This document shows positions 27,001-39,996 of a stretch of DNA of 64,000 nucleotides, piece after piece. Below the pieces are notes generated by a model. It had not been told where the DNA came from. It worked only from the letters and a program-made list of their open reading frames with translations, and ran no database searches. Made by a program: the position numbers and the translations under genes. Position 1 is the first letter of the stretch. The number at the start of each line of letters is the position of its first letter. The DNA comes from Anas platyrhynchos. Taxonomy: Eukaryota > Chordata > Aves > Anseriformes > Anatidae. The DNA lies in contig NC_092611.1 of NCBI RefSeq assembly GCF_047663525.1, forward strand, positions 7,415,001-7,479,000, given 5' to 3'.

Positions 27001-28780
27001 CAGCTCGCTGCGGACATCGTTTCCTTTTTATGTTCCTCGATTTTCAAATTACTGAGGAATACAAATGCCTTTACCAGCCACTTCCATGTGCTCAGTGTAC
27101 TCCACAGTTTCTGAAAGGATTTCCTAATAAGCCCAGCTTACCTAAAAATCCCTTTTTGTTGGTGGTGTGAGCGTGCCGAAGCTAAGCCACCGATCACAGA
27201 GGAACCAACGGGGTTTGGTGTCAGGCATGACACAAGCCTGCAAGTCTCAGAGCATCAAGGGAGCTCCTGTCTGAATCAGAAGAGAAGCGAGCAGCAAGAT
27301 TTCTGTGAGATGTTATGGTTTGGGTAGATGTGAGGATCGTTTTGGAGCACACTGGGCTCTTGCTGTCAGCTTGCTGGGACACTGTGCCCCTTCCCCTGTC
27401 TGGTCCTAGAGGACAGCCACTTTTATGAAGCACGCTGTACAAGGAGTGACTGCCCCACAGGTAGCTCACGGAATACAAAAGCATCTCTACACCACACCGT
27501 AAAGCTTCTGGCACACCATACGCTGCTTTATTCCCATTACCCAGCGCCTGTTACCCCGCTGTGAGAGGGGCTCCAAATACAGGTTGGAACTTTTTGGAGC
27601 AGAGACTCCTCGTGACGTTCTCTCTACTTTCTGCTTACCGTTCCTCCCCCTTGTCTGGCTTCAAGTGCTCAGAGGAACCTGAGGCAATGGACGAGGTGAG
27701 CCTTGGAGACTTGGGTGCCTTCACGTGGCCTTCAGTGAAACCCCAAAGCTCTGCCCTTTGCAGCACAGGGCTGCTGGCACAGGCTGCCCACACAGGCGTT
27801 TTCCTGCTGTGTCCTTCGTGCACCACTGAAAGCCTTTGAACCTGAAACACTCAGCAGAGCCGCTGCCACTTGAGTTACAGGCACAGCTCCAAGGGCTGCT
27901 AACCCATAATATGCCATTATTCCTTAACCTGACCGGCCATCAAAGGCAAACACACTTCACTTTTGCACCACAACATTTTTTTCTTATTGACAAAGAGAGC
28001 AGAGATTTAACCCAACTTACTCTCACACTCGTGTATCCTTTAAAAATTAGAAGAAGGTTTAGTGCCAATACTGTCCTGACAGATCTCAGCCTAACTTCCA
28101 GGCAGCCTAGGTATGAAAGAAACCAGAAATCTTTTATGATACTACCACCAGAGACGTTTAGCCAGCTGACACTTTAACATGCTTAGGAATATACAATCAT
28201 CACTTCAGGTAGTCGTGCTTTTCAGGCAATAAACCATGATTTGCCTTGTCCTTCACCTGCATCAGGAATTTAATCCACTTCACTCAATTTAGTGACTGTC
28301 CTCTAAAAAGAGGAGCTGGAAACCCAGGTAATTAATTAAGAACAGAGCGTGAATTTGTACTGGAGAGGGAGAGCGCACCAAGTAGTTGTATGGGATTATT
28401 CCAAATTTAAAGTTTCTAAACTGCCTGCACTACAATGCTGGGAAAAAGCAACTGGGTTATAAAAACTGTTCCAGGACAGCAAACATTGTGTGCATACACA
28501 ATACACTTCCAAACGCGTATCAAGATCAGGAGATTAAACACCCTGGAGTCAGAGACTTCACAAAGAGACAGTGACTCCCCCGGTATTTGTGTCTCCCACT
28601 GTTTTAATTCAGCCACATCTTTATATATTTTTATACCTTTCTGCCTCCTGTTAACATTACTGACAAATTAATGCATTAGGATTTGCATATCACAAAGCAA
28701 AAAGAGGACCTGAAGCACTGCGCAAACGACACGTGGTTGATTTTAAATTGCTAGGGCAATGTTAACTACCAGGGAAGTCC

Positions 28781-28797
28781 TTTTTTTTTTTTTTTTT
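28781..28797 (+). repeat. Poly-T run (17)
   Basis: Seventeen T followed by CCTCCTC. Confidence 0.9.
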
Positions 28798-30657
28798 CCT
28801 CCTCTGCCAAAAGGTGATATTCCTATGAAGTTCCAGGGGAACTCCGAGACCTTGTTCTAGGAGTAATGACTGAGGTGTGGAAACCATCTGAATTTCTGGG
28901 CAGGCTGCGTGATCACCCCAGATAAATTACATCAAAGCCTGGGATACGCGGCCAAGTTTCTTGTGGAGTTTTGAGGCTTGCCCAGCCCCGGTGGTTAACA
29001 TCTCGCTGAGCAAAGCGTGCCTTTGAAGCTGAAGGAATCCAGAAAGCTGCTGGGATGGGATCTCGAGGTGGGCCATCCCTGTTCCCCACCACTCTGCCCT
29101 CACCCCATGTACCGAGAACGCACGGAGCTGGTGGATGCCGGAGCTGGAGACACATTCTCGCTGGGTTCCAGGAGGTGACAAGGTGCCAGTGCCCTCCAGC
29201 TCTGCAATGCACACTCAAACCTGCTGGGGAAGAGACACCAGAGCGTGTTAACCCAAGCAAAGCACTGCTCCGCTCTGCGATGGGAGCCCCTTTACGGCCT
29301 GAGAGCTTACATCAATCCCTAAATATTTAAGGACACATCTGCATCCAGCCACTCTGGGCTTATGAGCGTGCTCAGGGGCGCCTTGAGCTGGCCTCACACA
29401 GGAGCAGCAAAGTTCAGGGAGGGAGAGCCCAAACGTGGGGCTCAGCACAGGTCTGGAGCAGAGAAACCCCTTGGGGACCCAGCACGGGGACGCTCGAGTG
29501 GCACCACGTGCACTCCCTGCCCAGGCCTGGGCAAGGCGGTGGAAAATCTGAACTAATAAGCTCCCCTGGACCCAGCTCGGCTCTGCGTGCAGCCATTCAT
29601 GGAGTTCTGCTCTGCATCCTTTAGCGACCCTATTATCCCCGTTTCCTCATTGTCTGGGGTTTCGGTCGCCCCATTATTTCGGACAATGGAAAACAGACCG
29701 GGCTACGGTACCTTCCTTGACATTTTAACACCCACCCCTTTTCCTTTCTCTCGAAAGAAAAAGCAGCAGAGTTCAAAAAAATAAAATTAAATAAAAACCA
29801 TATCTCGGGTTCTGACCCCAAGGCTCTGATCTGCTTGGGCAGTCTGACAGCCCGAGCAGCTAAATGATCTGCCAGAGAAAAGAACTCCATCCACGTATAT
29901 ATATTAAGCTCTTATTTAACAGCTAATTAATTCATATTTCTATAAACACGTACACCTCTTTATCCCAAGTTCCGTAAGTCAGCACATTTTTTCACCGCAG
30001 ACTGCTGCAGCCCCCTTTTTTTCCCCTCTCCAAACTTTATTATAAAGCCCCGAAGTTCACAGAGTGTCTCGCTATTGTTGCTTTCAAGAGGAATTCTCCT
30101 CCCCGCCTCCTCCTTTCTCTGGCTCTCCGAGGCACCACATGGCACAATAAGAGCCCTTTCATGTTCGAGACTCGCAGGCGTTGCTGTGGAAACTCGCCCA
30201 ACCTCACCGAATCCCCAAATAAATAGTTAAAATTAAAAAAAAAAAAAAGAAAACCAGAGAGACCCGGCGGGCCTGGCTGCAATCTTATCTGCACCGTGCT
30301 GGGGGGACGAGAAGAGGCCAAATAATAACCTTTCGCCCAGATTAGTCACCCAAAAGTGGTGGTTGGTTGAGGCAGGAGGATGGTTGGGCTGTTCCAACAA
30401 GGCTGTGGCTGGAGCAGGAGCACAAAGACGCGGAGACGCAATGCAGAGCGCGGGCAGCCGGTGGCATGGGAACGGTGCTGCGGGGTTTTGCACCGCTTAC
30501 CCCTCTTTTCTCATCCCTCCCGGGCTCCTACAAGCACCTGGGGATAGACACAGCTTTGGAAGGAGTTTATCTAGGAGGCAATAAGCAGCACAAAGTGGCA
30601 TTAATTGCTACCTCGCAGGAAACGCTGCTACAAAGAGAAACCCATGCTTTCCCCATG

Positions 30658-30685
30658 AAAAAAAAAAAAAAGCTTTTTTTTTTTT
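30658..30685. repeat. Palindromic A-run/T-run (A14-GC-T12)
   Basis: Fourteen A are followed by GC and twelve T, forming a 26-bp perfect palindrome (30660-30685) centred on AGCT. Confidence 0.9.
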
Positions 30686-31111
30686 CTTTCCCTCCCCTCC
30701 CTCTACGTGCTCAGACAAGCCACCGCTCGAGGCCCCCAGGATCTGCTATTATCAGTTAAGTCACGTCTAGTGCCAGGCAAAAGGTCATTTCAGGTCAGCC
30801 CCGAGATGAAAGGAAGGGGTAATGTATGTGGGAATGCGGGGAGGAGAGGGCGAGGGGGCGAGAGAGAAAAAAGGGAGGAAGGAAAAGGGATGCGAGAAGA
30901 GGAAGAGAAGGACAGGCGGAGGGAGGGAGAAGCCGAGCAGGCTAAAAAGGAGCGGTCCCAGCGCCAGGAAACAAATAAAAAGCCCAAACCGCAGCACCTC
31001 TGCTGACACGCTGCACCAACTCGGCTCCTCGGCAAATCAAAAGGCTGCCGCATTTGCCGGGGTCATCTTTTTAATTCATTCTTTCAGGGAGGTTTTGCTG
31101 GTTCTCGTGGA

Positions 31112-31155
31112 TTTTTTTTTATTATTTTTTTTTGGTTTGTTTTGTTGTTGTTTTT
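31112..31155 (+). repeat. T-rich low-complexity tract
   Basis: T-runs broken by A and G (TTG units) over about 45 bases. Confidence 0.75.
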
Positions 31156-31676
31156 CAAACCTTTACTGCTGAGAAAGGCAAATGCTCACGGCAGAAAGGA
31201 CGAGCCATTGTCTGGGGCGTCTGCTCCAGCTTTCTTTGTCTGCGAAGTGCAAGAGGTAGAATGAGAGGTAGAGGCTCCATTTTTTCATCCCCCCCTCCAC
31301 CTCCCCCTCTTTTTATGCATCTAAAAAAATCAATTTTGCATTTAGCAGCGAAAAATAAAAATCTCACACTGCTGGGGCAGCCAGCCCAGGCGGCATTTGC
31401 CTTTTCTCCCTGCTCCCCCTTCCACCTCTCGGCCCCCCTCCGTAAGGTATTAGGCGGCTCACATTTTCAGCCGAGCCCATCAGTCATTCCTGAATCCCTT
31501 CCAAGGTTCCCCCTCCACCACCCCGGCTCCCTCCGCCTCCCCCTGCTCCCAGCCCTGGCTCTCCTTGTCTAACAAATCATTTTTGTAGGACAAGCGACTG
31601 GCTCACGCCGAGATTGCACACACAACCCAGGCACTGCTGACAAACCGTCAGGGGAGGAAGAGCTGTAGTGGTGTGG

Positions 31677-31695
31677 TTTTTTTTTTTGGGGGGGG
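31677..31695 (+). repeat. T11-G8 homopolymer junction
   Basis: Eleven T followed directly by eight G. Confidence 0.85.
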
Positions 31696-34600
31696 TTCCT
31701 TTATTTGTGAAAACATTCCCATTCTGGGATGCTCTCCTCAAGCTGACCACGCTGCTTTGGCCTGAAGCTTCACCAGGGCACACCTTAGGACTTACCCCAC
31801 ACAAAATCTCCCCTTTATCAGCGGGTGGTGGCACAGTGGGATCCCTTTGGCACAGCCTCACAAAAGCATCCTTTGTGCTTTCTGCCTGAGGACAGGTTTT
31901 CGGGCCAGGCGTGCAGAAGGTGCTGCTTTTCACCCCATCCCCTTGCCCCTTCCCCATCCCTGCACACAGATTTAGTGTTTCCTACAGCTGGGTAGGAGGG
32001 CAAGCTACCTGGGGACTGCCTGCTGTTTGCTCTGTTAGCAGCAGGACGCTCTGTTTGGTGGGCTGAGGGTGGTTCTTGCACTACCTGGAGGCTCTGAGGA
32101 GTTGCCCACAGCCAAATCAAGCTGACCCAGGGTCCTGCAACTGCCCCCCAGCAAATATTCTCCAGCTGGGACACCAGGGATGTGAGGCCACGCAGCCCGG
32201 CCACCAGCCTCCTAGCACAAGCTGTAGGGCTAAAATAGCCCCGGCCATGCAGAACGAGGCCCAGGTGAAGCCTCTGGAAGCTGCTGCTAACGGTGACATT
32301 CCCATACAAGCTACATTCAGCATGCTTTTATTTTCATTATTGTTCTGGCAGACATTTGAACCGATCAATTAAAATTCATTTTCGGATTTCGTAGGCAGAG
32401 CCCTCCGAGGTACCAAGCACCTCCGTGGCTGGAGCTTGGAAGCCCAAGGTTTCAGTCCCATACCTAATTAAGCGGGATGAATTAGGTTCCCTCTCTCCTC
32501 CCGATGTTCTTCATTGACAATAAATTACACCGTGCTTTTTTTTCATTCACTCATGCTAAGTTCCTCGCAGACGTGCTATTCGTCCTCGTTTGTCACTTTT
32601 ATTATGGCGCTAGCCAAGACGTGTAGTCGCAGACCCGTAATCAATCCTGCTGAGCTCTGATGTCTCCCTGCAACTTCCTGCAACTCCAAAAAAAAATCTT
32701 ACACAATTCACTCCTTACTGGAAAACCCTGGGACTTTTGCTTGCCTAAGGATTTTCTCCTGCTGAAAGTTAAGACACTTCCTAGCACCGTTTGCCCCTTC
32801 TCAGAGCTCTTCCCCAAATAAAACCCACTCCCTGCTTTACTGAGACGCCAGCTCCCAAAATACAGCGATAAAGCAAATTCAGATGTCCCTTCTTGACACA
32901 AAAGCCGCTGCAAGCCCAGAGTTTGATTTCTCACATCCACATTTCTCCAGCTGTGGCCCTCCAAAGGGTTAAAGCAATGGCACAGTTGTGGATGAAGACA
33001 ACGGTGCAGGTGTGAGCGCACTAATTGGGCAAGGGAACAATAATGAAAGCAAGAACAGGGGATGGAGGAAAGGGTTGGATTATTTCGCAGCAGACACAAC
33101 AATTGCAAGCGCCAAGCTCTGTGAACAGAGGTAAAACCAAAACCACAAAGTTTAGTGGCTTGATGCTGCCCCATGATCCTCGCTGAGCCCAAGGAGAGCC
33201 ATGCCACCAGCAGGGCCAATTCGACCCACCCACGTTTGTTTGCCACATCTCGAGAAGTACCCGGAGGGCAAACCTCCAGCCCCAGCTCAGGTTCTGCTGG
33301 CCAGGTTCTTGGGGCCACGAGCCCCAGCCAAGCCTCCAGCTGACAGCAGAGCCAGGCACCGGGGCTGCGATGGGAGCGCACAGCTGCGGTTTTCAGCCAG
33401 TGCCCAGAAAAAAAAAAAGTTTGAAGTTTGGCTCAGGTTCTGCAGTTCTGAGGAAACAAAGATAAATATTATTAATGATTATGAGCAGGTAGGCAGAAAT
33501 ACCAGCAGGGGAAGATAAAAATAAAATCCCCAGCTACAGCTCAGTCCAAGTTCCTTCCCTGATTTCCCTGCTGCTTGGCTCTGTTAACGCAAGAACCACA
33601 CGGAGAGCGGTGTTGTTCAGCACACACGGTGGCAGCCACCTCTGAGCTTCCAGCAAGCTACGAAACAGACAGGGAAATGCAGAGAAAGACCTTACAACAC
33701 AGCACCACCCCAAACTGCAGTTTTAAGGCCACATCTGGTCACCTTTAGGGCCAAATCATTGGGAATCAGGGAACGTTTCCGCTGTCCTGCACCGCCGAAA
33801 AGCCCAGCTGCTCCATCTTGAGCTCAGGGCACGCTGCTTCACCAGAGAGACAGATTTATTGGGAAGAGTCAACGTGCATTAGGAGAAGAGGTCTGGAAAC
33901 CATGACACGCAAGAAAAGCCTGAATGACTTACTGCTGGGCTGAAAAATCGCATGAATTCGAGAAAGGAGGCTGGGGGCTAGTGGTAGGGCAGGTGGGATG
34001 CACAGTTACAAATACCTCCAAGGTTGGCACAAAAAGGAAGACAATAATAGTCACTTAAAATAATAAGTTTCTTATCACCAGCACAAGGAGCATGGGATTT
34101 GCTCACCAACAGGTTCAGCAGAGCCTGCAGCAAAATCCGAAGTGGGACCCCAGGTGCCAAGGGGCAGCCCGGACCCTGAGATCCTCCCCTGGGGAGCATC
34201 TCCTCAACCCTGATGTCTGTAGAGCAATTTCAGCTCCTCCGTCATGCAGAGGTGGCAAATGTAGGTGCAGAGGTGAAATCATGGGAGTCACCAAGCCTGG
34301 AGAGGGGCTCTCTTTATGAAACCACCTTTTTCCTTCTCATACAAGCATTGAGTGGAGCAGAGCAGACCCAGCACAGCATTTGCTCATTGCAGCTAGCAGG
34401 GAGTGAACCTCCCAGACTTTTAAAATAGGAACAGCAAAGAACTTGCAGTGAAATTAAAAATGTAAATGTATTTCTGATACCAGTTTCGGATTCCCTCCCC
34501 CCAGCCCGCTTCCTGAAAATTAGTGTGTAAGCCTCTGCCACCAGATTTCCAAGATAGCTTCCTGTAATACGACTGGAGGCATATGCCATCAGCACCTGAA

Positions 34601-36224
34601 TATTACTTTGTTGTTAGGCCCCAGCCATATGTTTCCTATTTAAAAAAATTACTTTATATCACAGGAAGCCAGTTTTTCTTGCAACAATAGCAGAGGTTCG
34701 TGTAACCGTTTCACCCATAGAGGGAAAAATAAGGACTAACCACCGACTACAGCAGCTTTACCAAAGTGTAACCCCTTTTTTTTTGTCCTCATATTCACCA
34801 AATCTTATGTTCTGATTAATTTATGCAGTGAAATGGTGCTATTGCAGCAGCAGCCAGTGGAAATTAAAAGACTTAAGGATATGAACAACATGTTGGAATG
34901 GTGTCAGCTTCCTCGGTCCCCGTGCCTCCCGCCTCCAAATAAAACTCAGCTTCACATAGGGACAGAAAACTTGCCATCAAGCAGAGTGTTTGGCTCTTGG
35001 ACAATGGGGCACCTCTCCATCAGGAAAACCGAGGGCACTTGGCATACAGCATCTGAAATTGCGCTCGAAATACCTCCTGATGCTACCCAAGACCACAACG
35101 TGGAGTATCTGGATTGGAAAACGGATGGGAGCTTGCCAAAAAGACATTTTTCATTTGAAAAGGAAGGTCTCTTTCAAACAACATCACTTGCAGTGACAGT
35201 GATTATTTCCCCTCCCGAAAAACATCCCGAGTATGTTTCGGTTTGACAGGCGCCGCATTGCTCCACGCCCGGGGCAGAAGCCAGGCAGCACCGGGGGAGA
35301 GGGAGCAAAGCAACTCCCCTACAAAGGGGGAGCAAGCAGCATTGGAATTACGCTTCCTGATATCTCATTTCTGGAACCTAAATCATTTGGGTTTTCAACT
35401 ACAATATTTAGTGTTTGATTTCTAGCAGGAACCAAAAAAAATGTCTTCCTCAGAAGCTCTTCTGGAAAAGCTCCACATCCCCTTCCTCCTGTGCCAGCTG
35501 GCCGAGCACCCAGAAACATGGCACCAGGCAGCACTTGCTTGGGGGTATTTATTTCCCTTCGGTACCGAGGTAGACATTCGATGTGTCTCTTGACAGAAAC
35601 TGAAGGTGTAAAAAGACTTAAGAAAGTGAAAACGATAAGGCAAGCTTTCCAGAGACAGAGGGTTCAACATTTCGGTGGTTTCGAGGTATTCGAAAGGTGG
35701 CAGGTACACCCACTTTACGAGGGGTAAGGGAGCAGAGTCTCAAACTTATTTCAATTTTCACTCAATTAGAGCTGGGAGTTTTCAGTCGCCATTGTCAGAA
35801 GATTTCCAGGCAGATGCAGCAGAGCGCTAAAGCTGGTTCGTCATCGAATTTAGGTTGTCAAAACATATATTTGAGTTTGAGTTGAAAATCTCAAGGTATT
35901 TTTGGAAAAATGAAAATATATGACAAACTCTGCCTCGTTCTGAATACAAGCATTTTAGGTTTTATACCCCAATCTAGATTTCCTCCTGAGGAATAAAGTA
36001 CTGCTCAGAGCAGAGAACTCTGGCACACGCAGTCTGTCCTGGCCTCGCCACGCTGTAACTCAAACTTGTCCCTCAAATTCTCCCAAATTCAGAGGCAGAC
36101 ACCAGATACCCGTTCCCTCAGAGGTTTGGCTGAGCTTCCCTCAAGATATTTTGATGTTTCCAGTCCTAGATGAAACCACGCGACTCCCAAATGTGTGAAA
36201 ATTAGCAAACAAATACTTAGGGTT

Positions 36225-36239
36225 AAAAAAAAAAAAAAA
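36225..36239 (+). repeat. Poly-A run (15)
   Basis: Fifteen A; no associated element is recognised. Confidence 0.85.
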
Positions 36240-38159
36240 CAACTGTGCCAAGCAGATATTTTGGACAAAGCTTCTGGTTGGCTCCGGGTGTGCGCGAAGT
36301 GGTTCAAGCCACCATCTGCGTTAGAGACGGCAACGGGAACGCAGACACAACACGGCGGAGGCAGCTCGCCCTCGCCGTTGTCTTTCAGCCTCTGGGAGCT
36401 CTGCCTGCATCTGGCAGAAAAGTTGATCAACTTGGGGTAGCTAATCAGGCCGCTGCAATTTCCGGCCCTTTCTTTTCCCAGATTCCTCAGATCAAAGTTC
36501 AAGTCCCAGAATTATTATTCCCCCGAATGCTTAATGAGCTCCAACCGAGGGACACCAAAGGCAAAGCTAAAACATTGACCGTGCACTTCATTGAGTTTGG
36601 CCAATGTGGCTAAAAACAGGAGGGTGGGATCCATGGCATGCAAAACCACAATATACAGACTTGTATTTTAATCCAATTAAGATTCCTACGCGTGAGAAGG
36701 GATAGCAAAGTGCTTCGGTCACTTTGTAAAGAGACAGCTGCTTTCCTCGTTGCTTTCCCCGTATTAAAATTTCGCAAAGGTAGAAGCGGCCTTGTCGTCA
36801 ATCATTTCTGAAGAACTCTCTTTTGGGAGAGCAGCAGAGCCCCACAAGCACAAAAGCTTCCTTGAAGACTAAAGTTCAGGATGTTGAAATGCAAAAGTCA
36901 GATTTTGCCAGGAGGCATGATTTCTGAAGCCAGATGATTCCACCTCAGATTAAGTTATTGAAGATCTTTGCATGCAGAAACATTTCTTTGTTCTGGCAAA
37001 CACTCCTCGCGTTTTCTATTCACAAACGTGACCCCTAGGAAAGGCAGCCAAGATTCTTTTGCATTATCAGGTCAGAATGTTCGGGGCCCAATTATTTTAA
37101 TAGTTATTAAAAAAACTGACAATGGTTCAGTACGCCAGCGAGAACAGTATTCGGGGACTTAACAAGTCACTCACTCTAACATCTGGCATGTTCTTTCGAG
37201 AAGACTAAACACATGGAGAGTCTTGCTGCAAAAGTCAATGGAAAGGAATGATAATTGCTCATTAGAATGCCTCCTCCACAGGTTATTTTTAACTTCCTCT
37301 ACTCTTTCTAATCATGGTGCATGCATCAGATGATACTGAAAAGGGTCAGTGCCTAGGTTTTTCCTCTCCAAAAAACACACTTACAACAAAGCCTCTTTAT
37401 GAAGCTACAGATTCACAAGGCACACGGATGGCACCTGTTTTGTTTTTAAACTACAGGCAGGGGCCCAAAGCAAACACTCCCCAAGCCCCATGCCCCCCTC
37501 AGCCAGCACCAGATTGCAAAGGCAAAGACACCAACTATAAAAATCAAGAGCGTTCTTTTAATCTCTGATGAAGAAAATCCTTTTCCCTTTCCCTCGGCTT
37601 TAAGATCACCACGCATGGCAAGAATCTGAGATGCCCCCTGCACGCAAGACATAGGGCAGGGAGAACAAGGACAGAGCCCTAATATCAGGAGCCTGATGTC
37701 AACAGAGCAATAAAGCAGAAGCCACCAAGTGTCGAATGAAGCAGAACAGCTATTTATCCAATTCTGCAGGAAGAAAAATTCTGGCTGAATTTCCACAGCG
37801 TATTTCACCATGTTTTCAAGTCTGGGGGCTGTAGGGTTTTTGCAACCACAAAATCAGTGTCACCAGAGCGTAGCCACGAGCGTGCAGAGGAGAGTCAGCA
37901 AACTGGTGGTGTCTGCACGCTGCTCTTGAAAGGACGGGCTGTGTTAGCCCAGCTTGGCAGGGATGCCTTTATATCCCTGACTGCATCTCCTCTGCCTTTC
38001 AGGCGGTGCAATGCAAAGACTTCCCAGCTCAGCCCCGTCTGAATGGGTTCAGGTCTTTTCGCTGAACCCATCACCGTAGCATCTGAGCCTTTGTAACTGA
38101 CACAAAAACTATTTCCATGGGTCACCCCACTTCCTCCCAGCCCAGATACATTAAATTTC

Positions 38160-38174
38160 TTTTTTTTTTTTTTT
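38160..38174 (+). repeat. Poly-T run (15)
   Basis: Fifteen T; no associated element is recognised. Confidence 0.85.
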
Positions 38175-39502
38175 AAATGGGGGTTCAGCGGAGCATTAGG
38201 AAAAAGGGGCGATTCTTTGTGGTGCAACATCAAAGACTGCACACAAGGAATCTTGTTCTGAAGCCTCTCACCAGGAAAAGCCAAGCAAATGAAAAGCTCA
38301 CATCAGACAGCTAGAAGACAGCAAAGGCAACGGACCTAGAGGCACAAGGAAAGCCTAAATCCAGCGGTTTACAGCCAAGACTCAGGAGGCCGGGCCCTTA
38401 CTTAAGGCTTTTTAAGACAGCATAAAGCCGTTTGAAGAGGAACTGAAGGACACGCTCCTAATGGGCTGCAATTCGTTTGTTTATCTGTCTGTTTTTAATG
38501 AAGGCACCACAGAGCCTACTGGAGAACATCCCAGCTTCACTTGGCGTTGTCCCGGTCGTCCCCTGGAAGCGCTGCCACCACATCAAACACAGCCACAGCT
38601 CCCTGGGACCGAGCCTTGGAGCCCAGTGCAGGACCCGAGCCCCGGGGGAGGCAGTGGCCAAATGCTCCTGGAATCCAAATCCACCATCGGCAGCCAGACA
38701 TAACCCCGACGGTAGCTGTGCAAGAATCCTTCCCTCACATCTCCAGCACCGACCTGTCCCTGGAGCACCCCAGGAGGATGAAATGCAGGTGGAGGAGCCG
38801 GGCTGAGGCACCGATGCCCTTCAGGCTTGGGAGCTGGAGGCCACCCATGCGTTGGGTGCCCTCTGCTCCAGCTGGTCCCTGTCTGCAAACCACCTCACCT
38901 CCACCTACCTGGGGCTGTGAGGGGATTTTGGGGCCAAAACAAGCCGTGGGGTGGAGGGGACAGGCTGCAGATTGTTGGCAGATTTGGGCATGAGCCCCCC
39001 CAGCCTCCCCAAACTCAGCTCTTCTCCCACACTTGTTAAACCCCCCCTGCTCCTCCCAGGGGGGTATTCCTCATTAGCACCGGGTTTTGCTGCTCAGAGA
39101 AGCCAGCCAGGGTGGCAAACGAGGCCGAAAGGGCCCAAGCCGAATGAACCCTCCCTTCTGGGTCAAGTTTTCCTCCAAGGCCAGGCGGGCTCCCCATGCA
39201 CAGTGCAACACTGACCTCGTGTGGCTGCTGCTCCCTCCTCAAGCTGCCAAGAGCAGCGAGCAGGGGCCTCTTCCCCTCTCCCCTTCCTGCCAGGTGACCA
39301 CTGACATTATCTATTTGATAAATCCGAGCAAAGGGGCACAGCAAATCCCCCCTGTGCGCACCCCTCTGCTCCCTTTGTCCGCGGGGTGCCCGAGGGTGAA
39401 GGGGCGGCTTGGCCTTCACTCCACTCCTGGCATCAGTCCCAAGACAAAAGCTTCCTTCAGGAGATAAAACTGGTCCGTGCCTGGGTCAGAAGAGGTCCAA
39501 CC

Positions 39503-39575
39503 AGGATGTACAATCATTCCCATAAAGTGTACAGTCGTAATACAACCACCATAGGATGTACAATCACTCCCGCAG
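39503..39575 (+). repeat. Short degenerate direct repeat with three TGTACARTC motifs
   Basis: AGGATGTACAATCATTCCC (from about 39503) recurs as AGGATGTACAATCACTCCC 50 bases later. A diverged middle copy has TGTACAGTC. The TGTACA cores lie at 39507, 39528 and 39557. It looks like a local duplication or minisatellite relic. Confidence 0.7.
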
Positions 39576-39967
39576 ACACCACCCTCCTGCACAGCAGAGC
39601 GGGGAGGCAGCGTGTTCGGGCTCTTATCACAGCTCCCAGGTGCTGAGACAGCTTCCATCATGTGGTTCCTTCTGTGATAACCTTGCAGGAGGAAGGAGAC
39701 AGCAGATCCTCATTGGATTTCCCCCTTCAGGACAGGGGTAAGCCTATCTACACAGCTGAGCTGGGCAGAAGCAGCTGATGGCAGCCTCAGCCACCCCCTG
39801 GGTACCACCAGGGATGCTCAGCAGCCCCTAACCCTGCACCGCCTCGCTCCTGGGAGCCTCACACGTTCCCAAGAACAGTTTGACTATCCACAGAGCCTAC
39901 TGCCTCCAGGTATCGGCAGAAACTTGTTGTTGTTCCTGGCTGGTTTCAAATATTTGAGGAGCTTCTG

Positions 39968-39996
39968 AAAAAAAAAAAAAAAGAAAGAAAAAAAAA
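39968..39996 (+). repeat. Poly-A/GAAA tract
   Basis: Fifteen A, then GAAAG, then nine A. Confidence 0.85.

Larger units (their letters stand above)
16788..28780. other. Intergenic, no gene seen
   Basis: It includes a GC-richer part at about 20.15-20.8 kb, where open frames exist on both strands as expected from composition. The 226-codon minus frame at 20151-20831 has no recognisable domain. Poly-T plus CTGCAG at 16999-17017 resembles a splice acceptor but no exon follows. No nameable repeat beyond the simple tracts. Confidence 0.55.

Noticed and set aside
32641-33381. 246-codon minus-strand frame
   Set aside because: No recognisable family or splice context; composition gives long chance frames here.
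34833-35246. 137-codon + strand frame with fairly normal composition
   Set aside because: Looks protein-like at first, but no family is recognised and no splice sites or promoter accompany it.
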